Below, in pieces: positions 9,146-19,600 of a stretch of 64,000 bases of DNA. The number at the start of each line of letters is the position of its first letter. Position 1 is the stretch's first letter. The notes below the pieces were generated by a model. The model did not search any database, was not told the DNA's origin, and was given only the letters and a program-made list of their open reading frames with translations. This stretch comes from Shimia sp039969785 (lineage in GTDB: Bacteria; Pseudomonadota; Alphaproteobacteria; Rhodobacterales; Rhodobacteraceae): contig NZ_JBDVNC010000022.1 of the NCBI RefSeq assembly GCF_039969785.1, positions 274,147 to 338,146 of the forward strand, given 5' to 3'. A program made the position numbers and the translations under genes.

Positions 9146-10152
9146 GACAAATAATCCATCAGAGACAGCCGGGACAACCTGGCGGTGACCGTGTAAAGAG
9201 TTTCCAATTGTACCTGAGCGGCTTCAAGTCGGGTTGCCGTGTCAAACGGATCAGCGGTTACAAGGTTGTTTCGCGTAATCTCTAAGCTGGATTTCGTTGA
9301 CGCATTTTTGGCGATGGCTTCACCAATGCGTTCCTGAACAAACCCAAGATCACTCCGGATGCGTGTCAGGCCATCCTGCTGCGACAACAAACGTTCGCCA
9401 GCGACCCGAAGCAATTGGCTCTTGTCCGGCAATTCCAAGCCTAGCCCTTTGTCGCCAACCATCACGGCCAATGCGGTGTCCCGCAAGATCCCCCTGATCT
9501 CTGAATGATCTGCTCTCAATTCGTGACGTACGGAATCACTTTCAGTAAGCTGAAACGGCGCGAGGCTGTTTTCTGACCCCAGATAGGCAATTGTTTCAAA
9601 TCCTCCGGCATCGGACATGAACCAGTCATCCACAACATCCAAAATGTCGTCCTGACTTGCTGCGCCGCTGAGAGCCGTGGAAAGCGCATCCAGAATGACG
9701 TCGGAAGAAGCGAGTGCAGGTCGATCTGTCGCCGCCCCAGCAAAGAGCCCACGTCCAGCGACATCGGAATTTAAGGCCGAGACTATCGCGTCAAAATCCT
9801 GACGTGCCTCGGCAATAACACTACTCACAGGCGCGGGGAGCCCGGCAGACGCAGTTGAGACCAGCGAGGTCGCCAAATCGCCGGATAGTGTTTGCATCTG
9901 GTTCAAAACGGTCTGAACCGTGTCAGAAAAAATTTGCGCATCATTTGTCGCAGTTTCATAGCCGGACAAAAGCGACAACGACCTCTCTACGTCGCCCAGC
10001 AATCCAAAATCTCCACCCAGAGATTTGGGAACATCGGACTTTTTCCCAGAGGCCAGTTCGAGTGTTAATGTGTTCAATTGGGTTGTCAAAAGGGTGTTGT
10101 GACGGCGCATCAAATGTTGCTGCGCCAGATCCCCGACCTGTGTGAAACTCAT
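9142..10152 (-). CDS. flgL: Flagellar hook-filament junction protein FlgL (flagellin-like)
   Basis: A 336-residue protein of the flagellin superfamily. The N-terminal helix (about residues 1-60, with L-N-T-L-T-L-E-L-A-S-G-K-K) and the C-terminal helix (about 265-336, with L-E-A-A-Q-V-Q-L-E-T-L-Y-T-V-T-A) would form the D0/D1 coiled coil. The middle is variable. FlgL (HAP3) sits between FlgK and the first flagellin. Gene position directly after flgK, with 2 bp between, settles FlgL against flagellin proper. Confidence 0.92.
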   Translation of the reverse strand: MSFTQVGDLAQQHLMRRHNTLLTTQLNTLTLELASGKKSDVPKSLGGDFGLLGDVERSLSLLSGYETATNDAQIFSDTVQTVLNQMQTLSGDLATSLVSTASAGLPAPVSSVIAEARQDFDAIVSALNSDVAGRGLFAGAATDRPALASSDVILDALSTALSGAASQDDILDVVDDWFMSDAGGFETIAYLGSENSLAPFQLTESDSVRHELRADHSEIRGILRDTALAVMVGDKGLGLELPDKSQLLRVAGERLLSQQDGLTRIRSDLGFVQERIGEAIAKNASTKSSLEITRNNLVTADPFDTATRLEAAQVQLETLYTVTARLSRLSLMDYLS

Positions 10153-10154
10153 CT

Positions 10155-11609
10155 TTATAACCTCAACAGTTGGTTCATCATTTCGTCGATGGCTTCGACC
10201 ACGCGCGCATTTGCGGCATAAGCCTGCTCAATCAACATAAGCTGTTGTATTTCGTGATCGCTATCGACGCCCTCAGCCAGCTCCATTGCTTCCAAACCCG
10301 ACAATTTGGTTGCAGCAAAACTCAGGTCTTCATCGCTGATCACACGGTTAGAGCTTTGAGCCGAAAGAATTCTGTCTGCCAACCCGGCCATCGAAAGCAC
10401 ATCGCTGGCAAAACTGCCGGATGAGGGCTGAACGTCGCCGGACAGCGCCGTGCCAAGGCCGGTCAAAATCGAGGCATCTCCGACATCCCCCGGCGCAGTT
10501 GCACCCAGTCCGTCGCGCAGGCGCCAGAATTCACCGGCACCATCTGGGGCAACCAGCGTATTCAGACGTAGCCGACCGGCCAGCCCAGTCTCGTCGGACG
10601 CATCAAATGCAGCACCTGAGTCTGTGAACAGCCCAGCCTCTCCCGCCGATAATGTGGGATCTGTTGTGGTGGACTGGAACCGTTCAATCAAACTACGGGC
10701 ACCCGCATCCAGATCAGCTTGTGTTTGCAGGGCCAGCTCATCTCGAATTTCGAACTGCGCGCCCAAGGCGCCGCCGCTTAACGCGCCCGTATCGGACTCT
10801 ATTCGAATTTCGATTCCGTTGATGCACAAACCATCCAAAAGGCCGTTGTCGACTGTCATATGTGGTTGAATTGTCGGAGTTGGTGTGAATTCAATTTCGA
10901 CAGCTGACCCATCCAGCAACACAGCGCCATTGGTCGTGTACAACGCTATTGCGCCGCGATCCCGGGCGATCTGCCGGACAGGCACCAGTTCGGAAATTTC
11001 ATCCAAAATACGTTGCCTGTCATCCTCAAGTGAAGCTGTGCCAAACCCTTTGTTAATAGCCGTTGAAATATCACGGTTCATCTCTTGTGTTCGCGTCAAA
11101 AGGGTATTGAGGCGACCCACCATGTCTTCAATGGATCGGTCCGCTTGTTCGCGAAGGTCCTGAACGCCCTGAGAAGCATTGTTAAATGTCTGCGCCAACG
11201 CTTCGGCATCAACTGCGACATTCTTGAGACGTGTTGTATTGCCGGGTGATCCAGAGGCGGTTATCAAGCTGCTTTCCAGTGACACAACCATGCCACTCAG
11301 GCTGTTTGCCTGATCCGGTGTTCCCATCAATTTTTCAATTTGTTGATATGCACTATTCAACGAAGACAACTGACCAAACGCTGAATCCGCCATTCTGCGT
11401 TCTGCGAGAATGACCGGATTTGAATATCGTTTTATTGCATTTACCATAACCCCACCGGACGATCGGTAGTTTTGGGAAGACAGTGATACCTCCCGCCGTC
11501 CGTATCCGTCCGTCATAATGTTGGACAGGTTTGAAGAAACAACTTCTGCCGCCCGGGCAGTTGCGGTCAACCCGGTCAGGGCGTTCGAAAGCGCGCCAGA
11601 TATACTCAT
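10155..11609 (-). CDS. flgK: Flagellar hook-associated protein 1, FlgK
   Basis: A 484-residue exported protein. The ATG at 11609 is chosen because it gives the canonical N-terminus SISGALSNALTGL and has AAGGA 7-8 bp before it; the longer reading to 11642 adds residues without homology. The N-terminal rod motif (V-S-S-N-L-S-N-I-M-T-D-G-Y) and the C-terminal helix (Q-Q-L-M-L-I-E-Q-A-Y-A-A-N-A-R-V) are the HAP1 and flagellar rod/hook signatures. FlgK forms the first junction layer on the hook. It lies 36 bp from flgE and 2 bp before flgL. Confidence 0.95.
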   Translation of the reverse strand: MSISGALSNALTGLTATARAAEVVSSNLSNIMTDGYGRREVSLSSQNYRSSGGVMVNAIKRYSNPVILAERRMADSAFGQLSSLNSAYQQIEKLMGTPDQANSLSGMVVSLESSLITASGSPGNTTRLKNVAVDAEALAQTFNNASQGVQDLREQADRSIEDMVGRLNTLLTRTQEMNRDISTAINKGFGTASLEDDRQRILDEISELVPVRQIARDRGAIALYTTNGAVLLDGSAVEIEFTPTPTIQPHMTVDNGLLDGLCINGIEIRIESDTGALSGGALGAQFEIRDELALQTQADLDAGARSLIERFQSTTTDPTLSAGEAGLFTDSGAAFDASDETGLAGRLRLNTLVAPDGAGEFWRLRDGLGATAPGDVGDASILTGLGTALSGDVQPSSGSFASDVLSMAGLADRILSAQSSNRVISDEDLSFAATKLSGLEAMELAEGVDSDHEIQQLMLIEQAYAANARVVEAIDEMMNQLLRL

Positions 11610-11645
11610 GCCAATTCCTTTCCGGGCCGATGCCTCTATCAAGCT

Positions 11646-12947
11646 TTACCGCTTGATATTGGTCGTCTCCTGCAACATTTCGTCGACGGTCTGGATGACC
11701 TTGGCGTTCGAGCTGTACGCCCGCTGCGTCTGGATCATGTCCGTCAGTTCGCCCGCAACATCGGTGGTAGATTCCTCGCGCGCGTAAGATACGATATCCC
11801 CTGTTGGGCCATCGCCTGCGTTCCAAAGAAAGTATGAACCACTCTCGGAGGATGGCGCATATGTTTGATGATCCAGGGAAACCAGCCCGTTTGGATTGGG
11901 AAGATCGACAAGCGGAACCTGATAAATTGTACGCGTCACTCCTGTGTCAAACAGCGCATGTACAAAACCATTTGCATCCACTTCAACAGACGTCATGTTC
12001 CCTGTGGGGGATCCATCTTTGGAAATCTGCAAGGGGGCAAATGAATCAGACAGCTGTGTCAACCCCCCGCCCGAACCCAATTCACCAATGTCGATTTCCA
12101 TGGGCCCGCCGGCAACATCTACGATCACGCTACCTGTTGCCGGGTCATACGCTCCGCCGGTCACAGTCGCCACGCTCAAGAGCGTCCCCCCGGAGTGCCT
12201 GCTGTCGTCGAAAGTCAGCGTGTATTCACCGATTACGGTGCCTCCAGACGCCGAATCCGTGATCTTCATTGTCCATTCATTTGAAGTTCCAGAAGTGGGG
12301 ATAGTCGGAACAAACTCTACCGCTAGATTTTCGGATCGCCCCAAATTGTCGAAATATTCAACTGAAAGGTTTTGACTTGAACCACCTGCGCCGCTTTCAG
12401 TTTCAGTAGCGGGTAAATTAACCCCTAAAAGCATAGATGTTGTTGGCTCGCCTGTCAGTTGGTTAACATTGATTTGGACCGGTTCCAAACCATCATTCGT
12501 ATCACGTGGAAACGGCGGCACCGAGCCGTTGGCATTTGCGGGCCACCCCATCAGAACCAAACCTGTTTCTGTGGTAAGATACCCTTGAGCGTCAGTTCGA
12601 AATGATCCGGTTGTTGTTAGCAACATCTGAGAAGAGCCATTAGCCAACCCGATTTCCGATGCCATGCCCACCGGCAGCATACCTCGCCCTCGAACAGCCA
12701 GGTCAGTGGCGTTTGACGTTGTGACTAGAGAACCCTGTTGGTCAATCAGGCGCTGTGTTGTTGCGCGTACGCCACCAGCCGAATAAGCGCCTCCTGACGC
12801 GGACGTGACCATAGAATGGAAATCTGACTCGACTCGCCGGTATCCATACGTCGCCGAGTTAGCGATATTGTCAGATATTGCTGCCAGCCGGGTAGCATTG
12901 GCGGCAAGCCCGGCTACCCCTGCGTTGAGCGAAGATGAAATTGTCAT
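11646..12947 (-). CDS. flgE: Flagellar hook protein FlgE
   Basis: A 433-residue hook subunit exported through the flagellar type III gate. The start at 12947 gives TISSSLNAGVAGLAANATRL and is preceded by AAAGGCG, a fair ribosome site. The rod/hook N-terminal motif I-S-D-N-I-A-N-S-A-T-Y-G-Y-R-R is present. The C-terminal motif M-I-Q-T-Q-R-A-Y-S-S-N-A-K-V-I-Q-T-V-D-E-M-L is also present. The middle holds the exposed Gly/Ser/Thr-rich domains. It opens the leftward flgE-K-L-I run; the 92-bp gap to motB on its 5' side shows no promoter I can name with confidence. Confidence 0.95.
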   Translation of the reverse strand: MTISSSLNAGVAGLAANATRLAAISDNIANSATYGYRRVESDFHSMVTSASGGAYSAGGVRATTQRLIDQQGSLVTTSNATDLAVRGRGMLPVGMASEIGLANGSSQMLLTTTGSFRTDAQGYLTTETGLVLMGWPANANGSVPPFPRDTNDGLEPVQINVNQLTGEPTTSMLLGVNLPATETESGAGGSSQNLSVEYFDNLGRSENLAVEFVPTIPTSGTSNEWTMKITDSASGGTVIGEYTLTFDDSRHSGGTLLSVATVTGGAYDPATGSVIVDVAGGPMEIDIGELGSGGGLTQLSDSFAPLQISKDGSPTGNMTSVEVDANGFVHALFDTGVTRTIYQVPLVDLPNPNGLVSLDHQTYAPSSESGSYFLWNAGDGPTGDIVSYAREESTTDVAGELTDMIQTQRAYSSNAKVIQTVDEMLQETTNIKR

Positions 12948-13039
12948 AAGTACGCCTTTCTGCTGCATCGACATAACTTCAATGCAACAGATACGTCTCA
13001 GGCACTTAACGCGGCGCTAACAGTTAAAATCTTAGCCAG

Positions 13040-13870
13040 TTATTGCAGATCACGCCTTAACAGAATGACTTCAATACGGTTATTTTGCAACGCTCTTGGG
13101 TTACTGGAAACCGGATCACGATCAGCATGCCCAGTAACCCGAGAAATCCTGCTTGCAGTCAGCCCATGGGACTCCAGCAGGCCACGAACAGTATTTGCTC
13201 TGTCGGATGACAATTCCCATGTCGCCTTGTCCAGTTGAACGACAGGAACCGTGCGGATATGACCTTCCACTGAGACGTCATTATTCACCAATTGACTCGC
13301 TTGAGTAACAATTCGAACAAGGTCGACAAGTAGACGGTACGGCTTTGCTTGCCCCTCGACAAAAAGTTGTGCTTGAGGAGTATCAAACAACTCGATGACT
13401 AGCCCTTCATCTGTCAGGCGGGTTATCACATGTTTCTTAGAATTGTCGGCCAGAAAACTTTCGCCTCCCCCACCTATGAGCAAATCCTGAATTTCGGCAA
13501 GCTTGTCTGGTTGCCTAAGCATGTCGCCGTCAGCATCTGCGTGCTTGGCGCCACCCGACAGAGTGGTCGGCAAACCGCCAATCCCGTTATTTGCAAGAAA
13601 CTGTTCTTTAAGGACACTGTCCCCCCCAAACAGATCATTGCCTCCGCCAGAGATGCGGTTGATAGGAATCGTAGGATTAAAGTAATCCGCAATTCCCTTA
13701 CGTTGCTTTTCTGTTGTCGCGTTTAACAGCCACATCAACATGAAAAAGGCCATCATTGCCGTTACAAAGTCGGCATAAGCAACTTTCCAGGCGCCACCAT
13801 GATGCCCGTCTGCGCTAATGATCTTTTTCTTCTTGATGATAACTGGCGCCACGTTTGACCGCGCAGCCAT
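13040..13870 (-). CDS. motB: Flagellar motor stator protein MotB
   Basis: A 276-residue protein with one N-terminal membrane helix (about 30-50: VAYADFVTAMMAFFMLMWLL). It contains the Asp of Y-A-D-F-V that carries protons in MotB. The C-terminal OmpA-like domain (about 165-275) anchors the stator to peptidoglycan and keeps the signatures V-E-G-H-I-R and S-S-D-R-A-N-T-V-R plus V-T-G-H-A-D-R-D-P-V. I use the ATG at 13870; two GTG codons at 13879 and 13882 could add up to four residues and cannot be excluded. It stands alone between flgE and the acyltransferase gene. Confidence 0.94.
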   Translation of the reverse strand: MAARSNVAPVIIKKKKIISADGHHGGAWKVAYADFVTAMMAFFMLMWLLNATTEKQRKGIADYFNPTIPINRISGGGNDLFGGDSVLKEQFLANNGIGGLPTTLSGGAKHADADGDMLRQPDKLAEIQDLLIGGGGESFLADNSKKHVITRLTDEGLVIELFDTPQAQLFVEGQAKPYRLLVDLVRIVTQASQLVNNDVSVEGHIRTVPVVQLDKATWELSSDRANTVRGLLESHGLTASRISRVTGHADRDPVSSNPRALQNNRIEVILLRRDLQ

Positions 13871-13944
13871 TTTTCTCACCACCTTTTCTCACCCGACACC
13901 AGACCTATCATCGATCTGTTACCTGGCTGTTAATATGTGGTATT

Positions 13945-14745
13945 TTAGGATTCTTTTGGTGGCCCTTCGGAAAGAAGCTTAGTTTCAAGGATCTGCATCA
14001 ATTCCCGGCGTGGCAATCCTGCCGGAATCGCAGGTAGAATTCGCACAGTAATTCTGCCTGGATATTTCAAGAACCCTCCGGCGGGCCAACAAATCCCAGA
14101 ATCCAGTAAGACCGGCAACAGGCTAGTTCCTGCAAGCTGATACAGCACTCCGATGCCCGACTGCAGATGCGACGCCTTTTCACCTTGCCGTGTTCCCGTC
14201 GGAAAAACCAGCAGGTTTCGACCGCTTTTCAAAACGTCCGCACCCCGCCGAAAACCTTCACGTACAGCGTCACTTGTTCTGGTCCGGTCGACCGGAATAT
14301 GTCCAAATTTGCGGGTCAAACGACCGAAGAAAGGGTAATCAAAGATTTCCTTCTTCGCATACATGACCGGCTGATCGAACAGCAGGTGAAAATACAGCGT
14401 TTCCCAAGTTGATTCATGCTGCGAAGCAATCAATACCGAGTGGTCCGGCAGATTTTCGCGCCCTTCAACGACAACACGGATCCCACAAATTAAATTGAGG
14501 ATCGAGGTCTGTCCTATCAGAAAGGCCCGACTGATGGCATCAGTTACTTTGGGACTTACGAATGTCAAAGGCCAAAGCACAAGAAAAAGAGCGCCTGACA
14601 GCACGTAAAAAGCGACTGAACGTACAAAGACGACTAAATTCGTGCTTCCTATTTTGCGCATCAACCAGTCCAACAGACCACATGGGTCAGACATAACTTG
14701 TTGATACCGAGAAAGAAAGTGCCGCGACTTCATAAAATCGCTCAT
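13945..14745 (-). CDS. Lysophospholipid acyltransferase, PlsC family
   Basis: A 266-residue membrane-bound acyltransferase that would esterify a lysophospholipid such as 1-acylglycerol-3-phosphate. It has a hydrophobic segment at about 40-65 and the PlsC motifs in order. The catalytic block is H-E-S-T-W-E, an HX4E version of HX4D that is common in alphaproteobacteria. It is followed by I-P-V-D-R-T and F-P-T-G-T-R, where most relatives have FPEGTR. The start is uncertain: ATGs at 14745 and 14733 both lack a good ribosome site. It is divergent from tamA, with about 120 bp between the starts. Confidence 0.85.
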   Translation of the reverse strand: MSDFMKSRHFLSRYQQVMSDPCGLLDWLMRKIGSTNLVVFVRSVAFYVLSGALFLVLWPLTFVSPKVTDAISRAFLIGQTSILNLICGIRVVVEGRENLPDHSVLIASQHESTWETLYFHLLFDQPVMYAKKEIFDYPFFGRLTRKFGHIPVDRTRTSDAVREGFRRGADVLKSGRNLLVFPTGTRQGEKASHLQSGIGVLYQLAGTSLLPVLLDSGICWPAGGFLKYPGRITVRILPAIPAGLPRRELMQILETKLLSEGPPKES

Positions 14746-14862
14746 GTGGCGCGTAGCCTATGGTCAGCTACAATACCTTGGGGTAATCTGTCGCTGAGAT
14801 GGGTAATCCCAAATTTGTTTTGGCGGCTCTTTGATCCTAGTGGGATCAAGTTGGGGTATTTA

Positions 14863-16668
14863 ATGCGACAGCGCGCGGTCGGTCCTTTATTAGTTTGTTT
14901 TGCGCTTGCTGCGGGAGTTTTTTTTGCCTCTCCCGGATCGGGTTTGGCCTTTGAAATTGTACTGGATGCCCCGTTCGCAGATGAAGATTTACGCGACAAA
15001 ATAAGCGCAGCGTCTCTGGTTTATGCGGCAGATGCCGAAGAAACGACCGATGCGCAGGATATCGTTGCCGCGGCACAATCTGACTACAAGCGGCTTGTCG
15101 GGTTGCTGTATGAAAACGGCTATTTCGGACCGGTTGTCAGCATTAAGGTCAACGGGCAGGAAGCCGCGTTAATCTCGCCATTTTCTAACATTTCCACGGT
15201 CAGTCAAGTACGACTGTCCATCCATCCCGGCCAGCGTTTCAAATTTGGTCGCGCACAGATAACCCCGCAGGCGCCGGATACAGAGTTGCCTAAAGAATTC
15301 GCGCCACAAGAGCCTGCAAGCCTGTCTGTTATTCAAAACGCTGCCCATGCTGGGGTGGACGGGTGGCGCAATGACGGCCATGCAAAGGCAAACGTTTCGG
15401 GGCAATCGATCACGGCCGATCACCGCAAACACGAGGTTGATGTTGACCTCACTCTGAACCCCGGCCCCAAGGTGACGTTTGGCGACTTAAACTATGCCGG
15501 TGTGTCGGCTGTACGCGAAAAACGGGTTCGCGAAATCGCGGATTTGCCCACCGGAGAAACTTTTGACCCAGAAGAGGCCAAAAGGGTGGCCACACGCCTA
15601 CGTCGCACTGATGTCTTCAAGTCTGTGGACTTGAGAGAGGCCGAAGAAATTGGCCCCGATGAGACACTGGATATGGATTTGGCGCTGGTTGATGACCTGC
15701 CACGCCGCTTTGGCTTTGGCGCCGAATTAGAAAGCCGCGATGGCGTAAGCCTCTCGGGGTATTGGCTGCACCGCAATCTTTTGGGGGGTGCCGAAAGCCT
15801 GAGATTTGACGCCTCAATTGACAATATTGGGGCGCAAAGCGGCGGCACTGACTGGCGCCTTGCGACGCTCTACACACGGCCCGCAACGCTCAGATCCGAT
15901 ACGGATCTTACCATAGGGTTAGAGATCAAGCAGGAAGACGAAGACCTGTATTTCCTGCGTCAATTCGGGGCCAGAGTGGGCTTTGTCCGGTATCACTCAG
16001 AGCGTTTCGAAACCCGATTTGGTTTTGGGGCCTTGGTATCGGAGGTCGACGACAATTTTGGGCATCGCCATTTTTCGGTCTATGGCCTTCCTGTTGGACT
16101 TACTTGGGATCAACGGGATAACATCGCCAACCCAACCCGAGGCTATTATATCGACGCCGACGTATTTCCCTATGCAGGGTTCAGCGATGCAGACCCCGGT
16201 ATTTTGATAAAAGCAGACTTGCGGGGCTATCAGGGTTTTGGTGCCGACAACGGGTTCATCGCGGCCGGGCGCTTGCAGCTTGGTTCGGTCATCGGGCCCT
16301 CACTTGCCGGAACGCCCCCGGACTTCCTGTTTTACACTGGCGGTGGCGGCACCGTTCGTGGACAGCCCTATCAGTCCAACTTTGTCACGGTAAACGGCAT
16401 CGATAGCGGTGGTTTGTCTTTTATAGGCCTGTCCGGCGAAATGCGCGTCAAAGTGACGAGCCATATCACAACCGTCGCTTTTTATGACGCCGGTTTTGTC
16501 GGCGAAACATCCAACATCGCTGGTCCAGGCAATTGGCAGGCCGGCGCCGGGATGGGGCTGCGCTACAATACTGGCGTCGGGCCACTTCGTGTTGATCTGG
16601 CCGCGCCCGTTTCCGGCGGCACAGGGGATGGTCTTCAGCTTTACATCGGCATTGGACACACGTTCTGA
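14863..16668 (+). CDS. tamA: Translocation and assembly module outer-membrane subunit TamA
   Basis: A 601-residue BamA/Omp85-family protein. The ATG at 14863 is chosen because it begins a signal peptide (MRQRAVGPLLVCFALAAGVF, cut near GLAFE) and has GGGG 8 bp before it. POTRA-like domains fill about residues 25-260, and the 16-strand barrel with the R-G-Q-P-Y motif and the terminal G-I-G-H-T-F follows. With TamB it forms an envelope-spanning system for outer-membrane protein insertion and lipid transport. Its stop shares one base with the tamB start. Confidence 0.93.
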   Translation: MRQRAVGPLLVCFALAAGVFFASPGSGLAFEIVLDAPFADEDLRDKISAASLVYAADAEETTDAQDIVAAAQSDYKRLVGLLYENGYFGPVVSIKVNGQEAALISPFSNISTVSQVRLSIHPGQRFKFGRAQITPQAPDTELPKEFAPQEPASLSVIQNAAHAGVDGWRNDGHAKANVSGQSITADHRKHEVDVDLTLNPGPKVTFGDLNYAGVSAVREKRVREIADLPTGETFDPEEAKRVATRLRRTDVFKSVDLREAEEIGPDETLDMDLALVDDLPRRFGFGAELESRDGVSLSGYWLHRNLLGGAESLRFDASIDNIGAQSGGTDWRLATLYTRPATLRSDTDLTIGLEIKQEDEDLYFLRQFGARVGFVRYHSERFETRFGFGALVSEVDDNFGHRHFSVYGLPVGLTWDQRDNIANPTRGYYIDADVFPYAGFSDADPGILIKADLRGYQGFGADNGFIAAGRLQLGSVIGPSLAGTPPDFLFYTGGGGTVRGQPYQSNFVTVNGIDSGGLSFIGLSGEMRVKVTSHITTVAFYDAGFVGETSNIAGPGNWQAGAGMGLRYNTGVGPLRVDLAAPVSGGTGDGLQLYIGIGHTF

Positions 16669-19600
16669 TGCGTTGGTTTGCCATCATAATTCTGGTTCTG
16701 ATGCCACTTTCTGCCTTTGCCGAGGAAGAAGAAGACAAAGGCAGGCTGACACGTTTTTTGGAATCTTCGCTATCTGGCGCAGGACGTGTTGTAGAAGTGA
16801 ACGGACTGCGCGGCGCGCTCAGTTCAGAAGCTACAATCGAAGAAATCAAAATTTCAGATGAAGACGGGCTTTGGCTGTCGCTGTCCAAAATAACGCTGAA
16901 CTGGAACCGGTTATCCGTTCTCAAGGGCAATATCGTCGTCAATCAGTTGTCAGCTGAAAAAATCGCAATACCGCGCCTGCCAAAGACAGAACCCACCCCT
17001 GAAACCCCGTCTGCCGCAGCGACACCATTTTCGTTGCCGGAATTACCTGTCAGCATCGACATCCAGAAACTCAGCGCGGATCGTATCGAGCTGGGCGAAC
17101 CGCTGTTAGGTCAACCCATCAATCTTTCGCTGAACGCCAAGCTCGTTTTGCTGGAAGGAAATGGAGAGGTCATCCTCGAAGCAACCCGGCTTGAGGGGCC
17201 GAAAGGCATATTTGATCTGGATGCCGCCTATTCAAACGAAACGGGGCAATTGCGCGTAGACCTAAAAGCCAACGAAGCTGAAAACGGTATCATCACCAAA
17301 CTAATCCAGCTGCCCGGATCCCCAGCCATTGACCTGAGCGTTCAGGGAATGGGGCCGGTCGATGACTTTACGGCTGAAATTCGACTGGCAAGCGCGGGTC
17401 AGGAGCGTCTGGCAGGGCAGGTGGTTCTGTCTACCGAACCCTCAGAGAATCCCGAAACGCCTCCAACACGGGTCGTCTCTGCGGACATTTCGGGTGACAT
17501 GGCCCCCTTGTTCGCCCCCGAATATCGGGACTTCTTTGGACAAAACATCGCTCTCACAACCCTTCTGCATTCATTTCCGGACGGTCGCATCACGCTGGAC
17601 GACTTGTCTTTGACTTCAGCCGCTTTGGACCTTCACGGAGAGGTCGCCCTTGCATCTGGCGGTCTGCCAGACAGCTTTGACATCAAATTGCGAATGGCGG
17701 ACCCGGAAGGGGATGCAATTCTGCTTCCGATAAGCGGTGGAAAAACGCTTATCGACCGCGCCAACCTGACAGCAGATTATGATGCGGCCCAGGGCGAACG
17801 CTGGACATTATCCGGAACAGTTGAAGGCTTTAAGTCAGACGCCGCCGATCTGGGCTGGGTCTCTTTGGCCGGAAATGGTCTGATCCGGCAACAGTCACCA
17901 CGGCAAGTGTCGGCGTCTTTGACTCTTGACATGGACCGTCTTCGACTGTCTGATCCGGCACTGGCTCAGGCTGTAGGTGAAACTGGAAAATTCTCCGGTG
18001 ATCTGCTGTGGCACGAAGAGCAGGGACTGGAACTGACTGGTTTTGATCTCAACGCTGGCGGGCTGGACGTAACCGGTGATGCACAACTGACTGGATTGGG
18101 CAGCGATACAACGGTTGAAGGCAATGTTAATTTGCAGGCGGCGGACATTACGCGTTTCAGCGGGCTTGCGAACCGCGACCTGACCGGGGCGATACTTGCG
18201 GATGTCTCTGGCAGCTTTGCGGCCCTGACCGGGGCATTTGACGTCGACATGAAGGCGCAAGCGCAGGATTTGACAATTGCTGATCCCCGATTTGACGCGC
18301 TGGCCAAAGGCAAAACAACATTGGCGGTCTCGGCCAAACGAGATTTCGACGGCATTGACCTGCGCAATGCGGAACTTCACGCTGACGGATTTGACATTAC
18401 GTCCTCAGGAAAACTCAAAGGCGAAAACGGCGACGCCGTATTGTCGGCCACTCTGAATGACAGTTCGATCATTCTTGACAGCTTGAGCGGGCCAACAACG
18501 ATCGACGGAACTGCGAAACTGACCGAAGGCGACTGGGTTTTTGGCGTCGATGCAACCGCGCCTGGCCAGATCGTGGCAGAAGTCACCGGCGCCCTGCCCA
18601 AAGATGCGCCCGCAGATGCCAGTTTCGATCTGGCGGTCGGGTCTGTGCAAACCTTCCTCCCCTCGTTGCCCGGCGCCGCACATGTTCAGGCAGATGCAAG
18701 GCAGCTGGACGCAGGCTGGAAAGTTGACCTTGACGCCACTGGCCCCTTTGACACGCGCGCCAAAGGGTCTGGCATTATCGACCCGGAAGGCGGAAAAAAC
18801 TCGTTTGACCTGAGCGGTTCGGTTCCTTTGGCACTTGCAAATCAGGCGCTGGCGCCAAATTCGGTTCAGGGCACCGCGACTTATGATCTGAGCTTCGCTG
18901 GGCCACCGGAATTGAAAAGCTTGTCCGGCACGATCCAAACCAATGGCGCGCGGTTTGCACTGCCGTCACTGCGCGCGGCACTATCCGAAATCAACAGCAC
19001 GATTACCCTGAACAACGGAACGGCTGGCGTTGCCGTTACCTCCAATTTCTCCGGCGGCGGGCAAATTGGAGTAGACGGGTCGGTTAATCTAAGCGCACCG
19101 TTTAATGCCAACCTTCCGATCCGGCTGACAAATCTGACCTACCGCGACGGGCAACTCTATGAAACGTCCGTCGATGGCGCCATTCAGTTCACAGGCCCGC
19201 TTACCGGTGGTGGCAATATCTCCGGTGACCTGACATTGGGCCAGACCAATATTCGCATTTCTTCATCCGCACTTGCCGGGGTCGGCGGCGTCCCCGAGAT
19301 TGCCCATGTCGGGGAACCATCCAAGGTGCGCAGAACACGCCAACACGCCGGATTGATTAAAGAAGCGACCAGCTCTTCGTCTAAATCAAAGCCATTTGGC
19401 CTCGACCTTAAAATTCAGACTGGTCAACGTATTTCGGTGCGCGGAATGGGGCTGAACGCGGATTTCGATGGTGGCGTTCGGCTTCAGGGCGACACAGACA
19501 ACGTTGTCACACAAGGTGAACTTTCTCTGATACGAGGCAGAATGGATTTCCTTACCAAGACCTTCGACATCGACGAAGGTCTCGTCCGCATGGAAGGCGA

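Noticed and set aside
13006..13027. CtrA-like paired TTAA boxes between flgE and motB
   Set aside because: The spacing is 14 bp where 7 is needed, so the match is not convincing.
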